A program made the translations under genes and the position numbers. Positions 1-9,381 of a DNA stretch of 17,750 nt are shown piece by piece. Each line of letters starts with the position of its first letter. Within the stretch, counting starts at the first letter, position 1. The DNA comes from Patescibacteria group bacterium. Lineage in GTDB: Bacteria; Patescibacteriota; Microgenomatia; UBA1400; PJMF01. The notes below the pieces were generated by a model. That model was not told where the DNA came from. It ran no database searches and saw nothing but the letters and a program-made list of their open reading frames with translations. The DNA is taken from contig JAHIVL010000077.1 of NCBI GenBank assembly GCA_018816485.1, positions 1-17,750 on the forward strand, written 5' to 3'.

Positions 1-1
1 A

Positions 2-322
2 GCCGGTGGTGGTTCCATAAGAGCACATAAGCCCGAAGTTTTAAGAGCGACTTTCAAGAATATGGGGTACAGTGATGAACAAATTAAGGCCAGTATAGGG
101 CATATGCTCGAAGCATTTGAAGTTGGAACTCCTCCGCATGGCGGTATTGCTTTGGGATTGGATCGTCTGGCTATGATTTTGGCTCAAGAAACTTCAATTA
201 AAGAAGTAATTGCTTTTCCTATGAACTCATCTGGCAAAACTGCAATTATGGATGCTCCAGCAGAAGTTGAGCAACTTCAACTCGATGAATTAGGAATAAA
301 AGTTATTGGAAAGAAAGAATAG
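2..322 (+). CDS. aspS: Aspartyl-tRNA synthetase, C-terminal fragment
   Basis: This is the 3' end of aspS; the 5' part lies outside the window, and the frame is open from base 2. The visible 106 residues include the class II motif 3 region (GIALGLDRLAMIL), whose arginine contacts ATP, and the following FPMNSSGKTAIMDAPAEV segment typical of bacterial AspRS. The usual FPK(N/T) version is replaced here by FPMNSSGKT. The enzyme charges tRNA-Asp (or tRNA-Asp and tRNA-Asn) in the cytoplasm. The next gene starts 21 nt after the stop on the same strand, so read-through into the glycosylation operon is possible. Whether it is the discriminating or non-discriminating form cannot be told from this fragment. 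Confidence 0.95.
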   Translation, partial: AGGGSIRAHKPEVLRATFKNMGYSDEQIKASIGHMLEAFEVGTPPHGGIALGLDRLAMILAQETSIKEVIAFPMNSSGKTAIMDAPAEVEQLQLDELGIKVIGKKE

Positions 323-343
323 CCTAACGCTAGTATTTCATTC

Positions 344-1324
344 ATGAAGAATCTTTTTAAAGAAAATAAATACAAGTTGGTTAGTGTCTTCATTCTAGTT
401 ATTGCGATTTTTCTTTATAAATCTGTGAGCCTAATCACTTTTGCAAAAAACTCAGCTGAAAAAAAATATGATGTTTACACTAGAGAAGTTCTAGAAATTC
501 CCGTACTTAGATCTAACTTAAATTTACAAGAAGAAGATGATACTAAGTCTACTTCATTTGATATTAATAGTTTAACCTCAAAATCTGTTTATATTGAGGA
601 TATCGATACCGCTACTCAGCTTTTTGAAAAGAATGGAGAAAGAGTGCTTCTTCCGGCATCAACTACAAAAATTATGACCGCTCTCGTAGCAAGACAAGAA
701 TATAAACTTGATGATGTTTTTACTATCCCAGACATCTTTCAGATTGATGGTTATAGCATTGGATTGTTTAAAGGTGAGAAAATGAGAGTAGATCAATTGT
801 TAAAAGCAGCTTTAATTCAGTCAAGTAATGATGCAGCATATACATTAGCTTTGAATCATCCTAATGGATTAGATGGATTTGTAAAATTAATGAATCAAAA
901 AGTGGCAGATTTTAATTTAAAAAGTACTTATTTTGAAAACCCAGCAGGTTTTGACAATGATTCTCAAAGAAGCTCCGCACACGATTTGGCTATTATAAGT
1001 AAAGAGTTTATGAAAGATGATTTTTTAAGGGAAGTTGTTGGGGCCAAAGAGGACATAATTTCAGATGAGAGTGGTGTTTATAAACATTATTTATATAGTA
1101 CGAATGAATTTTTGGGAGTTGATGAATCTGTTGTAGGTATAAAAACAGGAACGACCGAGGGGGCTCATCAGGTTTTAATCACTCAGTTCAATAGAGAGGA
1201 CAGAAACATATTAATTATCGTGATGGGAAGTGACGATAGATATGAAGAAACTTCTCAACTAATTGATTGGGTTTTCGATGAATTCATATGGTTAACTCCT
1301 GAACAAATTATTGAAGAAAGCTGA
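344..1324 (+). CDS. D-alanyl-D-alanine carboxypeptidase, PBP5/S11 family
   Basis: This 326-aa protein has a membrane anchor at about residues 11-34 and an extracytoplasmic peptidase S11 domain at about 78-312. The three active-site motifs of the family are present: S106-T-T-K109 (nucleophile serine and lysine), S160-S-N162, and K267-T-G269. The family removes the terminal D-Ala from peptidoglycan pentapeptides and so controls cross-linking. The protein lacks the C-terminal beta-rich domain and amphipathic anchor of DacA/PBP5, and an N-terminal anchor with a roughly 45-residue acidic linker takes their place. The start at 344 has no clear Shine-Dalgarno sequence, but it places the signal anchor correctly. 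It stops 12 nt before the nucleotide-sugar dehydrogenase gene and appears to lead the envelope operon. Confidence 0.93.
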   Translation: MKNLFKENKYKLVSVFILVIAIFLYKSVSLITFAKNSAEKKYDVYTREVLEIPVLRSNLNLQEEDDTKSTSFDINSLTSKSVYIEDIDTATQLFEKNGERVLLPASTTKIMTALVARQEYKLDDVFTIPDIFQIDGYSIGLFKGEKMRVDQLLKAALIQSSNDAAYTLALNHPNGLDGFVKLMNQKVADFNLKSTYFENPAGFDNDSQRSSAHDLAIISKEFMKDDFLREVVGAKEDIISDESGVYKHYLYSTNEFLGVDESVVGIKTGTTEGAHQVLITQFNREDRNILIIVMGSDDRYEETSQLIDWVFDEFIWLTPEQIIEES

Positions 1325-1336
1325 TATAGTTAGGAT

Positions 1337-2629
1337 ATGAAAATTACTATTATAGGTACTGGTTTTGTAGGAGTAGTTTCAGCTGCAGTTTATGCATCTT
1401 TTGGAAATGAAGTTGTAGGTTTGGACGTTGATCAAGAAAAAATTAATTTCCTCAAAACCAGCAAAGTTCCTTTTTTTGAACCTGGACTTGAAGAACTTTT
1501 GACGAGTACTCAACAAGACAGAAAACTTACTTTTACCACTTCCTATGAAGAAGCAATTACTAACTCGGATGTTATTTTTATAGTAGTTGGAACTCCATCA
1601 TCAGCCGATGGTAACGCAGATCTGAAATATGTTTTTAAATCTTGTGAATCTTTGGCTCCTTATTTGAAGGAAAATGCAATTGTGGTTGTCAAATCAACAG
1701 TTCCACCGGGGACATTAAATCAAGTTGAGGAAATTATTAATAAGATAGCAAAGGTGAAGTATTTCACCGCATCAGTACCTGAATTTTTAAAAGAAGGAAC
1801 TGCTGTTTATGACACTCTCAACCCCGACAGGATTGTAATTGGAGCAAGAGACGATTATCCATTTCAAATTTTAGAGGCTTTGCATCAACCTTTTAATACT
1901 TCGGTGATAAAAGTATCTCCAGAATCTGCTCAGATGGCTAAATACAGTTCGAATGCATATTTAGCAACGCGTATTACTTTTATTAATCAAATTGCTGATT
2001 TATGCGAAAAAAATGGCGCTAATATTGATGAAGTTATTCAAGCGATTGGCATAGATAAAAGAATTGGCAAACATTACTGGTACCCTGGATTTGGATATGG
2101 AGGTTCTTGTTTCCCAAAAGATGTTAAAGAATTAGCACACTATTCAAGACAAGTTGGAGAAGATGGTAATTTATTCAACAAAATTACTGAAATTAATGAA
2201 AATAGAATATCAAAATTACTAGATAATTATTCGAAAAAAATTGGTGGCTTTGAAGGCAAAACTGTAGCCGTATTAGGTTTATCATTTAAGCCAAATACGA
2301 ATGATATGAGAGAAGCACCAAGTGTAAGGGTTATTCCTTATCTATCTAGTGTGGGAGCAAGTGTCAGAGGGTATGACCCAAAAGCTTTATCAGTAGTTAA
2401 ACACTTCATAGAAGATGATGAAAAAGTTACATACTATGATTCAATTAATGAAGCTGTCTCTGGTGTAGATGTGATTATTTCATTAATTGAATGGTCGGAA
2501 ATTATTAATTTTGATTTTTCAAGTGTAAAGGATGTATCAAGGGATCAATGGTTTATTGATGCGAGAAATCAATTTATTCCTAAAAAAGTTAAAGAATGGG
2601 GATATAAATATATAGGTGTAGGAAAATAA
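1337..2629 (+). CDS. ugd: UDP-glucose 6-dehydrogenase
   Basis: This 430-aa cytosolic enzyme of the UDP-glucose/GDP-mannose dehydrogenase family matches the family in length. It should oxidise UDP-glucose to UDP-glucuronate with 2 NAD+. The N-terminal Rossmann motif GTGFVG (residues 7-12) and D30 at the end of beta 2 bind NAD. The middle dimerisation helix carries AKYSSNAYLATRITFINQIA. The catalytic cysteine is C258 in GYGGSCFPKD, and a C-terminal substrate-binding domain with SFKPNTNDMREAPS follows. The family also contains UDP-ManNAc and GDP-mannose dehydrogenases; the central helix favours UDP-glucose. It is spaced 12 nt from both neighbours, consistent with co-transcription with the sugar-nucleotide genes downstream. 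UDP-glucuronate could feed a surface polymer. Confidence 0.93.
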   Translation: MKITIIGTGFVGVVSAAVYASFGNEVVGLDVDQEKINFLKTSKVPFFEPGLEELLTSTQQDRKLTFTTSYEEAITNSDVIFIVVGTPSSADGNADLKYVFKSCESLAPYLKENAIVVVKSTVPPGTLNQVEEIINKIAKVKYFTASVPEFLKEGTAVYDTLNPDRIVIGARDDYPFQILEALHQPFNTSVIKVSPESAQMAKYSSNAYLATRITFINQIADLCEKNGANIDEVIQAIGIDKRIGKHYWYPGFGYGGSCFPKDVKELAHYSRQVGEDGNLFNKITEINENRISKLLDNYSKKIGGFEGKTVAVLGLSFKPNTNDMREAPSVRVIPYLSSVGASVRGYDPKALSVVKHFIEDDEKVTYYDSINEAVSGVDVIISLIEWSEIINFDFSSVKDVSRDQWFIDARNQFIPKKVKEWGYKYIGVGK

Positions 2630-2641
2630 ATAGGAATAAAT

Positions 2642-3628
2642 ATGGATCAGCCAAAAATTTTAATAACAGGCGGAACAGGTTTTGCTGGATCTCATTTAGT
2701 AGAGGCATTAGTAGTTCAAGGATATAAAAATATTCATGTTACTTCATTTAGTGGTGATTCTAGTTTTATGGAAAAGTTAATTGGAATAGAGAATATTCAT
2801 CAATTAGATTTAACTAAAAGAGAAGACACAGAGTCACTTATCAAGCAGTTGCAACCAACTCAGATTTATCATTTAGCCTCATTTGCTTATGTGGGAAAAA
2901 GTTTTGAGAAAGCAGAAGAATTGTTAAGTAATAATATTTCTTTACAGTTGAATTTATTAAAAGCAGTTAAAGAATTTTCTCCAAAGACAAGATTGTTAGT
3001 GATTGGATCTGCTGAAGAGTATGGAGTAAGTCTAAGTGATGATGAAATTCCATGCGATGAGGACCATAAATTCAGACCAATTAATCCTTATGCAGTTTCA
3101 AAAATTACCCAAGATATGCTAGCTTATGTATATTTTATTTCTTTTAATTTAGACATAGTTACTGTCAGACCGTTTAATCATATCGGGGAGAGACAATCTT
3201 CCGACTTTGCCATTCCTGCTTTTATAAACCAGGTGGTAGCAATTGAAAGAGGTGAACAAGAAAAATTGATGGTTGGCAACCTTGACGCAATTAGAGATTT
3301 TACTGATGTTAAGGATATGGTTAAAGCTTATATTATCGTTATGAACAATGGTAAAAAAGGCGAAGTTTACAATATTGGAAGTGGAGTTGGTGTTCGAATG
3401 TCTGAGATTGTTCAAAAATTAGTTTTACTTTCAACAAAACATATCGTAATTGAAGTAGATAAATCAAGATTTAGACCACAAGATATTCCAAAAATGGTTG
3501 TAAATAATGATAAGATTAAATCATTAGGATGGAGTCCTAAGATTTTTCTGGATGATTCCTTATTAAGAATTATTGAATTTGCTCGCTCATCTGGAAGAAC
3601 CACTGAAGGAAAAATTAATAATAGTTAA
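2642..3628 (+). CDS. rmd: GDP-4-dehydro-6-deoxy-D-mannose reductase (Rmd-like SDR)
   Basis: This 328-aa extended short-chain dehydrogenase/reductase has the NAD(P)-binding motif GGTGFAG (10-16) and the catalytic pair Y150-xxx-K154 (NPYAVSK). The [10 protein letters not shown] and [15 protein letters not shown] segments are characteristic of GDP-4-keto-6-deoxy-D-mannose reductases. The family reduces the Gmd product to GDP-D-rhamnose. The gene is followed 25 nt later by gmd, which supplies its substrate, and this strongly supports the assignment. An AGGA motif lies 5 nt before the ATG. A GDP-fucose synthase would show different substrate-loop motifs and is less likely. Both minus-strand reading frames inside this gene look like shadows. 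Confidence 0.85.
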   Translation: MDQPKILITGGTGFAGSHLVEALVVQGYKNIHVTSFSGDSSFMEKLIGIENIHQLDLTKREDTESLIKQLQPTQIYHLASFAYVGKSFEKAEELLSNNISLQLNLLKAVKEFSPKTRLLVIGSAEEYGVSLSDDEIPCDEDHKFRPINPYAVSKITQDMLAYVYFISFNLDIVTVRPFNHIGERQSSDFAIPAFINQVVAIERGEQEKLMVGNLDAIRDFTDVKDMVKAYIIVMNNGKKGEVYNIGSGVGVRMSEIVQKLVLLSTKHIVIEVDKSRFRPQDIPKMVVNNDKIKSLGWSPKIFLDDSLLRIIEFARSSGRTTEGKINNS

Positions 3629-3653
3629 ATGGAATAAACTAAGGATGTATTTT

Positions 3654-4622
3654 ATGAAAAAAGCATTTATAACTGGCATAACTGGACAAGATGGATCTTA
3701 TCTAGCTGAATTTCTTTTGGAAAAGGGCTATAAAGTTTATGGTTTAACCAGAAGAACTAGTACTCAGAATTTTGCTAGAATTCAAGGCGTAATTCACAAT
3801 GAAAATCTAAAATTAATTTCTGGTGACTTAATAGATCAACACTCATTAACATATGCTCTTAAAGATATTCAACCTGATGAAGTATATAATTTAGCTGCTC
3901 AATCGTTTGTAAAAGCTAGTTGGGATCAGCCAGTTTTAACAGGCGAATTTACAGCTCTTGGAGTGATTAGGGTTTTAGAAGCAATGCGATTGGCATGTCC
4001 AACAGCAAAATTTTATCAGGCTAGTTCGAGTGAGATGTTCGGAAAAGTTCAAGAAGTACCTCAAAAAGAAACAACACCTTTTTATCCAAGATCTCCTTAT
4101 GGTGTTGCTAAAGTTTATGGTCATTGGATAACTGTTAATTATCGAGAATCATTTAATATGTTTGCTACTTCTGGAATTCTTTTTAATCACGAATCACCTA
4201 GAAGAGGACTAGAATTTGTTACAAGGAAAATTGCCAATGCAGCTGTGAGGATAAAACTTGGTAAACAAGATTATGTAGAATTAGGAAACTTAGATTCAAA
4301 AAGAGATTGGGGTTATGCCAAAGATTACGTTGAGGCAATGTGGTTGATGCTTCAACAAGATGAGCCAGATGATTATGTTATTGCAACTGGAGAAGCTCAC
4401 TCTGTCAAGGAGTTTTTACAACTAAGCTGTAAGTTTGCAGGAATTGAAGATTGGAAATCGGTTTGGAAACATAATCCAGAATACGATCGTCCTGCAGAGG
4501 TTGAATTGTTAATTGGCGATTCAACTAAAGCAAGAGAAAAATTTGGGTGGAAGCCAACAATTAATTTTGAGAGCTTAGTAAAGTTAATGGTTGATGCAGA
4601 ATTGGAATTGGAAAGTAAATAA
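3654..4622 (+). CDS. gmd: GDP-mannose 4,6-dehydratase
   Basis: This 322-aa extended SDR converts GDP-D-mannose to GDP-4-dehydro-6-deoxy-D-mannose. It starts with [10 protein letters not shown] (residues 8-17), the Gmd signature, followed by the [12 protein letters not shown] loop that binds the NADP phosphate. The active site shows SSSEMFG and Y149-xxx-K153, and FNHESPRRG and [19 protein letters not shown] are diagnostic. An in-frame upstream start at 3573 would add 27 residues overlapping rmd; I chose 3654 because it fits the family N-terminus and has AAGGA about 8 nt upstream. The stop codon abuts the ATG of the next gene. With rmd it forms a GDP-D-rhamnose branch starting from GDP-mannose. 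Confidence 0.95.
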   Translation: MKKAFITGITGQDGSYLAEFLLEKGYKVYGLTRRTSTQNFARIQGVIHNENLKLISGDLIDQHSLTYALKDIQPDEVYNLAAQSFVKASWDQPVLTGEFTALGVIRVLEAMRLACPTAKFYQASSSEMFGKVQEVPQKETTPFYPRSPYGVAKVYGHWITVNYRESFNMFATSGILFNHESPRRGLEFVTRKIANAAVRIKLGKQDYVELGNLDSKRDWGYAKDYVEAMWLMLQQDEPDDYVIATGEAHSVKEFLQLSCKFAGIEDWKSVWKHNPEYDRPAEVELLIGDSTKAREKFGWKPTINFESLVKLMVDAELELESK

Positions 4623-5807
4623 ATGCAAAAAGCTGTTGTTATAGTTCCAACTTATAACGAAAGAGAAAATATCCAAAAATTAATTCCGTTACTCTTGGAA
4701 GTTTTCAAGAAGGTCAAGAATTGGGACATGAGCATTCTTGTTGTTGACGATACCTCTCCAGACAAAACATATGAGGTTGTAAAAAAAATAACCAAAGAAA
4801 ATAAAAAGGTTAAACTTCTTCTTAATGCAAAAAAAGAAGGATTAGGTGGAGCTTATTTGAAGGGAATGGATTACGCTTTTGGAGAGCAGGGAGCTGAAGT
4901 TGTTCTTCAATTTGATGCCGACCTTTCACATGATCATCGAAAAATTCCTCAATTTATGAAGGAAATCGATGGAGGTGAAGATTTGGTTTTAGGCTCAAGA
5001 TATGTAAAAGGAGGTGGAATTCCTGCAAACTGGGGTTTGTACAGAAAGTTTTTGAGTGTGGTGGGAAATATTACAATCGCTACAGTTTTAACAAATTTTA
5101 GTATTCGAGATTGGACTACAGGGTTTAGAGCAGTTAGAAGAAAAGTATTTGAGAAGGTGCGTCCATTTGTTAGTGATGCTAGATTTATGGGCTATACTTA
5201 TCAAATAGGATTTCTCAATAGCGCTTTAAGACAGGGTTTCAAAGTAAAAGAAGTACCATTTATTTTTGTTGATAGAACTATTGGAAAATCGAAATTAGGA
5301 GCTGAATATATGAAAAATACGTTGCTTTATATTTTTAAATTACGCCTAGACGATCTATTCAAAAACAGAATTTTTAAGTTTGCTTTTGTAGGTGGAATTG
5401 GAACTTTAGTTCAGTTAATGTCATTGACAATTATAAGATTGTTAATACCTGACTTTCAATTTCTAGTTTTTACTAGTTTTTTGGTTGCGACATTGATGAG
5501 CATTGAGCTGGCTATTATTTCAAATTTTGTGCTTAACAATCTATGGACTTTTGCCGATAGAAAATTAATGACGTCTCAAATTCCGGGAAAGTTTATTCAA
5601 TTTAACTTGGCTTCAATGGGATCTATTTTAATTCAGTTAATTATCAACTCTTCTGGTGAAAATTTTATCGGACTTAAAGATCTTTTTGTTTTACCAATAA
5701 TAAATTTCAATGTTGATACTGGGTTGATTTTTGCAATATCAGGAATATTGATCGGTTTATTTTGGAATTTCTTTGCTTACAATAAATATATTTGGAAGAA
5801 AAAATAA
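4623..5807 (+). CDS. Polyprenyl-phosphate mannose synthase (GT2) fused to GtrA-like membrane domain
   Basis: This 394-aa two-domain protein begins with a GT2 domain (about 1-245) of the dolichol-phosphate mannose synthase type. It has VPTYNERENI, the DD at 42-43, and the metal-binding D98-A-D100-LSHD motif, followed by GSRYVKGG and WTTGFRAVRRK. From about residue 248 onward it has four hydrophobic segments resembling a GtrA/DPMS-C domain, beginning KFAFVGGIGTLVQL. The enzyme should transfer mannose from GDP-mannose to polyprenyl phosphate on the cytoplasmic face. GtrA-like domains are linked to flipping or anchoring of such lipids. The ATG directly follows the gmd stop. The donor lipid would serve the GT-C enzymes downstream. 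Glucose or another sugar as donor cannot be excluded. Confidence 0.9.
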   Translation: MQKAVVIVPTYNERENIQKLIPLLLEVFKKVKNWDMSILVVDDTSPDKTYEVVKKITKENKKVKLLLNAKKEGLGGAYLKGMDYAFGEQGAEVVLQFDADLSHDHRKIPQFMKEIDGGEDLVLGSRYVKGGGIPANWGLYRKFLSVVGNITIATVLTNFSIRDWTTGFRAVRRKVFEKVRPFVSDARFMGYTYQIGFLNSALRQGFKVKEVPFIFVDRTIGKSKLGAEYMKNTLLYIFKLRLDDLFKNRIFKFAFVGGIGTLVQLMSLTIIRLLIPDFQFLVFTSFLVATLMSIELAIISNFVLNNLWTFADRKLMTSQIPGKFIQFNLASMGSILIQLIINSSGENFIGLKDLFVLPIINFNVDTGLIFAISGILIGLFWNFFAYNKYIWKKK

Positions 5808-5813
5808 CAAAGT

Positions 5814-7292
5814 ATGATCAGGAGTTTGTTCAAAAAAAAACATTATTTTTTTATTATCGTTTTAATATTGGCAGCTTTTGTAAGATTCTGGAATATTCCA
5901 AATACGGTTCAATTTTTAGGTGATCAGGGACGCGATTCACTGATTGTATCCAAAATTTTTAAAGAAAATAATTTTGTGTTTATTGGTCCTGTCACTAGCG
6001 TAGGTAACATGTATCTGGGTCCACTTTATTATTATTTTATGGTTCCTTTTTTGATGATTTCATATCCAAATCCGTTGGGGCCTGTATACGCAGTAGCTTT
6101 TTTAGGAGTTCTTACAATCTACTTAATGTATGCTTTGGGAAAAGAGTTAGTTGGTCAAAAAGTTGCATTGGTGGCAGCGACTTTGATGACATTGTCTGCG
6201 ACTGTTGTTGCGGGAACAAGGTTCAGTTGGAATCCTAATCCAGCTCCTTTAATATCATTGCTGTTGATTTATTTTGTTTTTAAAGCTCTAAGAAAGGATA
6301 CTAAATACTGGATTCTAGTTGTTCTGTGTTTTAGTGTTTTGATTCAATTACATTATTTGACTTTGTTGGCTGGTTTAGGCTTTGGAAGCTTATGGGTTTG
6401 GCAACTTTACCAAAAACACAAAAATAAAAAATCAATCAGAAAAATGATGATTTCGACTATTATTGGCGTTTTCATTTTTGTGTCTTTTTTAACACCGCTA
6501 GTTTTATTTGACTTAAAGCATGATGGTTTAAATTTTCAAGCTTTTAAAAAGATTATTATTGGTGAAAATAGCTTTGAAGAAGAATCTTTTGCTTTTTTAG
6601 ATAGAGGAAGCCAGATACTGGTCGAATTATCAATTGGTGATCAGAAAAATCTGAACAATTATTTATTTATATTTTTTATTGGAATTTTAATTTTGAGTTT
6701 AAGTTTGAGAGATTCTCATCGTTTGGGGAAAATTATTATTGTGACTTTTTTAATAACTGGAATTTTTGGAACGGCTCTTTACAAACACACCATTTTTGAC
6801 CATTATGTAGCTTATTTATTTCCAGTATCATTTTTTGCTCTAGGAATTATAGGTGAGTACCTTTATAAAAAAGGAGTATCAGGTAAGCTAGCAATCTCAT
6901 TATTTTTGATACTTTTCGTAAATTATAATGTTATCAAAATGACAAAAGTTCTTTCTTCAACTGGGAGTACGATGAATAAAATTTGGTCTAGTTCAAAAAC
7001 TATTTCAGACAGAGTTGCTGATGGAGAAAAATACAACATTGTTTTGTTAACTGGGACTGGCGATATTGATGGACAAAATTATAGATATTTCTTGAGTACT
7101 ACTAATAAGCCTCCGGTTGAAATGGAAGATAGAGGTCAAATAGACACACTTTTTATAATTAATGATGATAAGGTTTTAAAAAATGTTGTAGATTCGCCAA
7201 TATATGAAATCGTTGTTTTTCCAAACAAAATTGCAAGCGAAGTTTATCAAATTAATGATGGTCCAGAAATCACAGTCTTGAGAAGAAATTAA
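5814..7292 (+). CDS. GT39/ArnT-like membrane glycosyltransferase (GT-C fold)
   Basis: This 492-aa polytopic protein starts with a basic N-terminus and a first membrane helix (about 11-28). The first outer loop is acidic, with G-D37-QGR-D41-S, the position of the catalytic acidic residue in PMT/ArnT-type enzymes. Further helices cover roughly residues 75-395, and a soluble C-terminal part of about 100 residues ends the protein. GT39/ArnT relatives use polyprenyl-phosphate sugars as donors on the outer side of the membrane. Acceptor and sugar cannot be read from sequence; mannose from the preceding synthase is the natural guess. It begins 6 nt after that gene, with no good Shine-Dalgarno sequence. 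Confidence 0.8.
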   Translation: MIRSLFKKKHYFFIIVLILAAFVRFWNIPNTVQFLGDQGRDSLIVSKIFKENNFVFIGPVTSVGNMYLGPLYYYFMVPFLMISYPNPLGPVYAVAFLGVLTIYLMYALGKELVGQKVALVAATLMTLSATVVAGTRFSWNPNPAPLISLLLIYFVFKALRKDTKYWILVVLCFSVLIQLHYLTLLAGLGFGSLWVWQLYQKHKNKKSIRKMMISTIIGVFIFVSFLTPLVLFDLKHDGLNFQAFKKIIIGENSFEEESFAFLDRGSQILVELSIGDQKNLNNYLFIFFIGILILSLSLRDSHRLGKIIIVTFLITGIFGTALYKHTIFDHYVAYLFPVSFFALGIIGEYLYKKGVSGKLAISLFLILFVNYNVIKMTKVLSSTGSTMNKIWSSSKTISDRVADGEKYNIVLLTGTGDIDGQNYRYFLSTTNKPPVEMEDRGQIDTLFIINDDKVLKNVVDSPIYEIVVFPNKIASEVYQINDGPEITVLRRN

Positions 7293-7312
7293 TAAAAGTG
7301 TATGATTGAGAG

Positions 7313-8065
7313 ATGAAACCATATCTATCGGTAGTTATTCCTTCATATAATGAAAAAAGTAACATATCCAGAGGTGTTTTGGACGATATTTTAAAATATT
7401 TAATTGAGCAAAAATACGAGTGGGAGTTAATTTTAAGCGACGATGGTTCCACAGATGGAACAATTGATCTTTTAGATAATTTTTCAAAAAAAGATTCTAG
7501 AATTCAAGTTTTACACAACAATCATTCAGGTAAGGCTCCAACAGTAAAAGCTGGGATGTTTGCAGCAACTGGAAAATGGCGTTTATTTACCGACTTCGAT
7601 CAATCAACACCGCTAGAAGAAATAAAAAAGCTATTAAAGTATGCAGAGAGAGGTGCTCAAATTGTAATTGGCTCTAGGGAAATGATTGGTGCTTCAAGAG
7701 ATAAAGAACCGTTTCATAGGCATTTGATGGGGCGGGGATTCAACATTTTGGTACAGATACTGGCGATTCCAGGAATTTTAGACACGCAATGTGGTTTTAA
7801 ATTATTTTCTGGTGATATTACGGAGAATCTTTTTAATATGCTTCGTGTTTATGGTGGCTCAAAAGAAAGAAAAGATGCTTTCACTGGAGCATTTGATGTT
7901 GAACTGTTATTTATCGCCAAAAAGAAAAACCTTAAAATTAAAGAAGTCCCAATTATTTGGCATCATAGCGAATCGAATAGAGTTAGTCCAGTTAAGGATT
8001 CTCTTAGAATGCTTAGAGACATAATAATTATTAGAGTTATGGATTTAATTGGTAAATATAAGTGA
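7313..8065 (+). CDS. GT2 glycosyltransferase, ALG5-like (polyprenyl-phosphate glucosyltransferase)
   Basis: This 250-aa soluble or peripheral GT2 enzyme starts with SVVIPSYNEKSNI and has S-D43-D44-GSTDGT for nucleotide-sugar binding. The DxD-type motif D94-F-D96-QSTP is followed by IVIGSREMIGASR and a DTQCGFKLF motif. The order and sequence resemble eukaryotic and archaeal ALG5 dolichyl-phosphate beta-glucosyltransferases, which load glucose from UDP-glucose onto the lipid carrier. It would supply a second polyprenyl-phosphate sugar for the GT-C enzymes around it. It begins 20 nt after the previous gene. Specificity for glucose versus another hexose is inferred from family resemblance only. 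Confidence 0.85.
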   Translation: MKPYLSVVIPSYNEKSNISRGVLDDILKYLIEQKYEWELILSDDGSTDGTIDLLDNFSKKDSRIQVLHNNHSGKAPTVKAGMFAATGKWRLFTDFDQSTPLEEIKKLLKYAERGAQIVIGSREMIGASRDKEPFHRHLMGRGFNILVQILAIPGILDTQCGFKLFSGDITENLFNMLRVYGGSKERKDAFTGAFDVELLFIAKKKNLKIKEVPIIWHHSESNRVSPVKDSLRMLRDIIIIRVMDLIGKYK

Positions 8066-8072
8066 GATTTCA

Positions 8073-9371
8073 ATGATAGTTTTTATTTTATTTTTCCTAA
8101 CTCTACTAATTTATGCTATTTTTTCATACTCGCTTGTTGATCCTAATTTAGTTCTTACATCGAATGCTTGTTATTGGAGTTTTCAGAATTGGATGTGGTC
8201 AACATTTTTTCACAATGGACATTTAATGGCTTATGTTTATTTTGGAATAATAATTTCTCTTTTTGTATTATATTTTCATATTTTGGAAAAGTTAAAATCA
8301 AAGCAAGTTACTTTAAAAAAAATATTTAAGAATAAATATGTGTTGTTATTTCTAGCATTAATTTTTCCAATATTTCTTTCATATAACGCATTGTCGCACG
8401 ATGTTTTTAATTATATTTTTGATGCCAGAATGATCGTTAAATATGGGGTTGATTCACGAATGCACGTACCATTGGATTTTCCCAACGACTTATGGATCAG
8501 ATTCATGCACAATACTCATGTGACAGATGTGTATGGACGGGGATGGACTTATTCGTCAATAATTCCATATATACTTGGTCTTGGAAAATTTTCACTAACA
8601 CTTGTAATGTTCAGAGCTTGGAGCTTTTTCAGTTTGATTCTATTGTATTTGTCAATGCATTATTTTTCTAGAACATTAATTAATAGAAACATGAATTTAT
8701 ATGAAACTTCATTGGTATTTTTAAATCCACTTTTATTAATTGAAGTTATATCAAATTATCATAATGATATCTTGATGATGCCATTTGCTGTTTTAGCTGT
8801 GAGTTTATTAATTAAACCAATTACGTCAAAAATTACCAATGATTGGTTAAGAGCAAAATATATTGTTTTTTCTTTATTAGCACTGGCAATCTCTATTTCA
8901 ATTAAGATGGCGACGGTGGCATTATCTCCAATTTGGTTGTTAGTTATTGGAGCTAGCTATTTTTCTTTCAAGTTTATGAGTAGCATGGCAACGAAGTTTA
9001 AAATTAAGATTGATAAGAGTATCTATGAAAAACTTATTCTAAGTTTTTTTGAGAAATTTGTAGGATATGTTCCAGATTTAGTTGCGGGATTAATGATGAT
9101 ATTACTTTTTACACCAAGATCAAATTATTTTTTACCATGGTATATGATTTGGGTAATAGTTTGGATTCCTTTCATGAAGTCAAAATTATTCAGAAATCTA
9201 ATAATTGTATTTACTTTTAGTTCATGTTTGAGATATTTGCCTTGGCTGTTTAATAATTTAGAATATACTGACTTAGTGCTTAAAAATCAAAAACTAATTA
9301 CTTGGATTATTCCTGGAATATATCTTTTTACAAGGTTGGATAAAATTGGACAAAAAATAAATAGAAGTTAA
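8073..9371 (+). CDS. GT-C polyprenyl-phosphate-mannose-dependent mannosyltransferase-like protein
   Basis: This integral membrane protein has about 432 residues and roughly ten hydrophobic helices. After the second or third helix it has SHDVFNYIFDARMIVKYG (with D110), which matches the outer-loop motif of MptA/MptB-type alpha-mannopyranosyltransferases. FLNPLLLIEVISNYHND and a C-terminal YFLPWYMIWVI segment also fit that group. It would add sugar to a surface glycan on the outer face. A frame-extending TTG at 8049 overlaps the upstream gene; the ATG at 8073 is preferred because it lies 7 nt after the upstream stop and has a GTGAG element about 6 nt upstream. Exact acceptor is unknown. Confidence 0.75.
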   Translation: MIVFILFFLTLLIYAIFSYSLVDPNLVLTSNACYWSFQNWMWSTFFHNGHLMAYVYFGIIISLFVLYFHILEKLKSKQVTLKKIFKNKYVLLFLALIFPIFLSYNALSHDVFNYIFDARMIVKYGVDSRMHVPLDFPNDLWIRFMHNTHVTDVYGRGWTYSSIIPYILGLGKFSLTLVMFRAWSFFSLILLYLSMHYFSRTLINRNMNLYETSLVFLNPLLLIEVISNYHNDILMMPFAVLAVSLLIKPITSKITNDWLRAKYIVFSLLALAISISIKMATVALSPIWLLVIGASYFSFKFMSSMATKFKIKIDKSIYEKLILSFFEKFVGYVPDLVAGLMMILLFTPRSNYFLPWYMIWVIVWIPFMKSKLFRNLIIVFTFSSCLRYLPWLFNNLEYTDLVLKNQKLITWIIPGIYLFTRLDKIGQKINRS

Positions 9372-9381
9372 TAATGATGAT

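Noticed and set aside
3149..3603. Two minus-strand frames inside the Rmd-like gene
   Set aside because: They lie opposite strongly conserved enzyme motifs and show no family resemblance; shadow frames.
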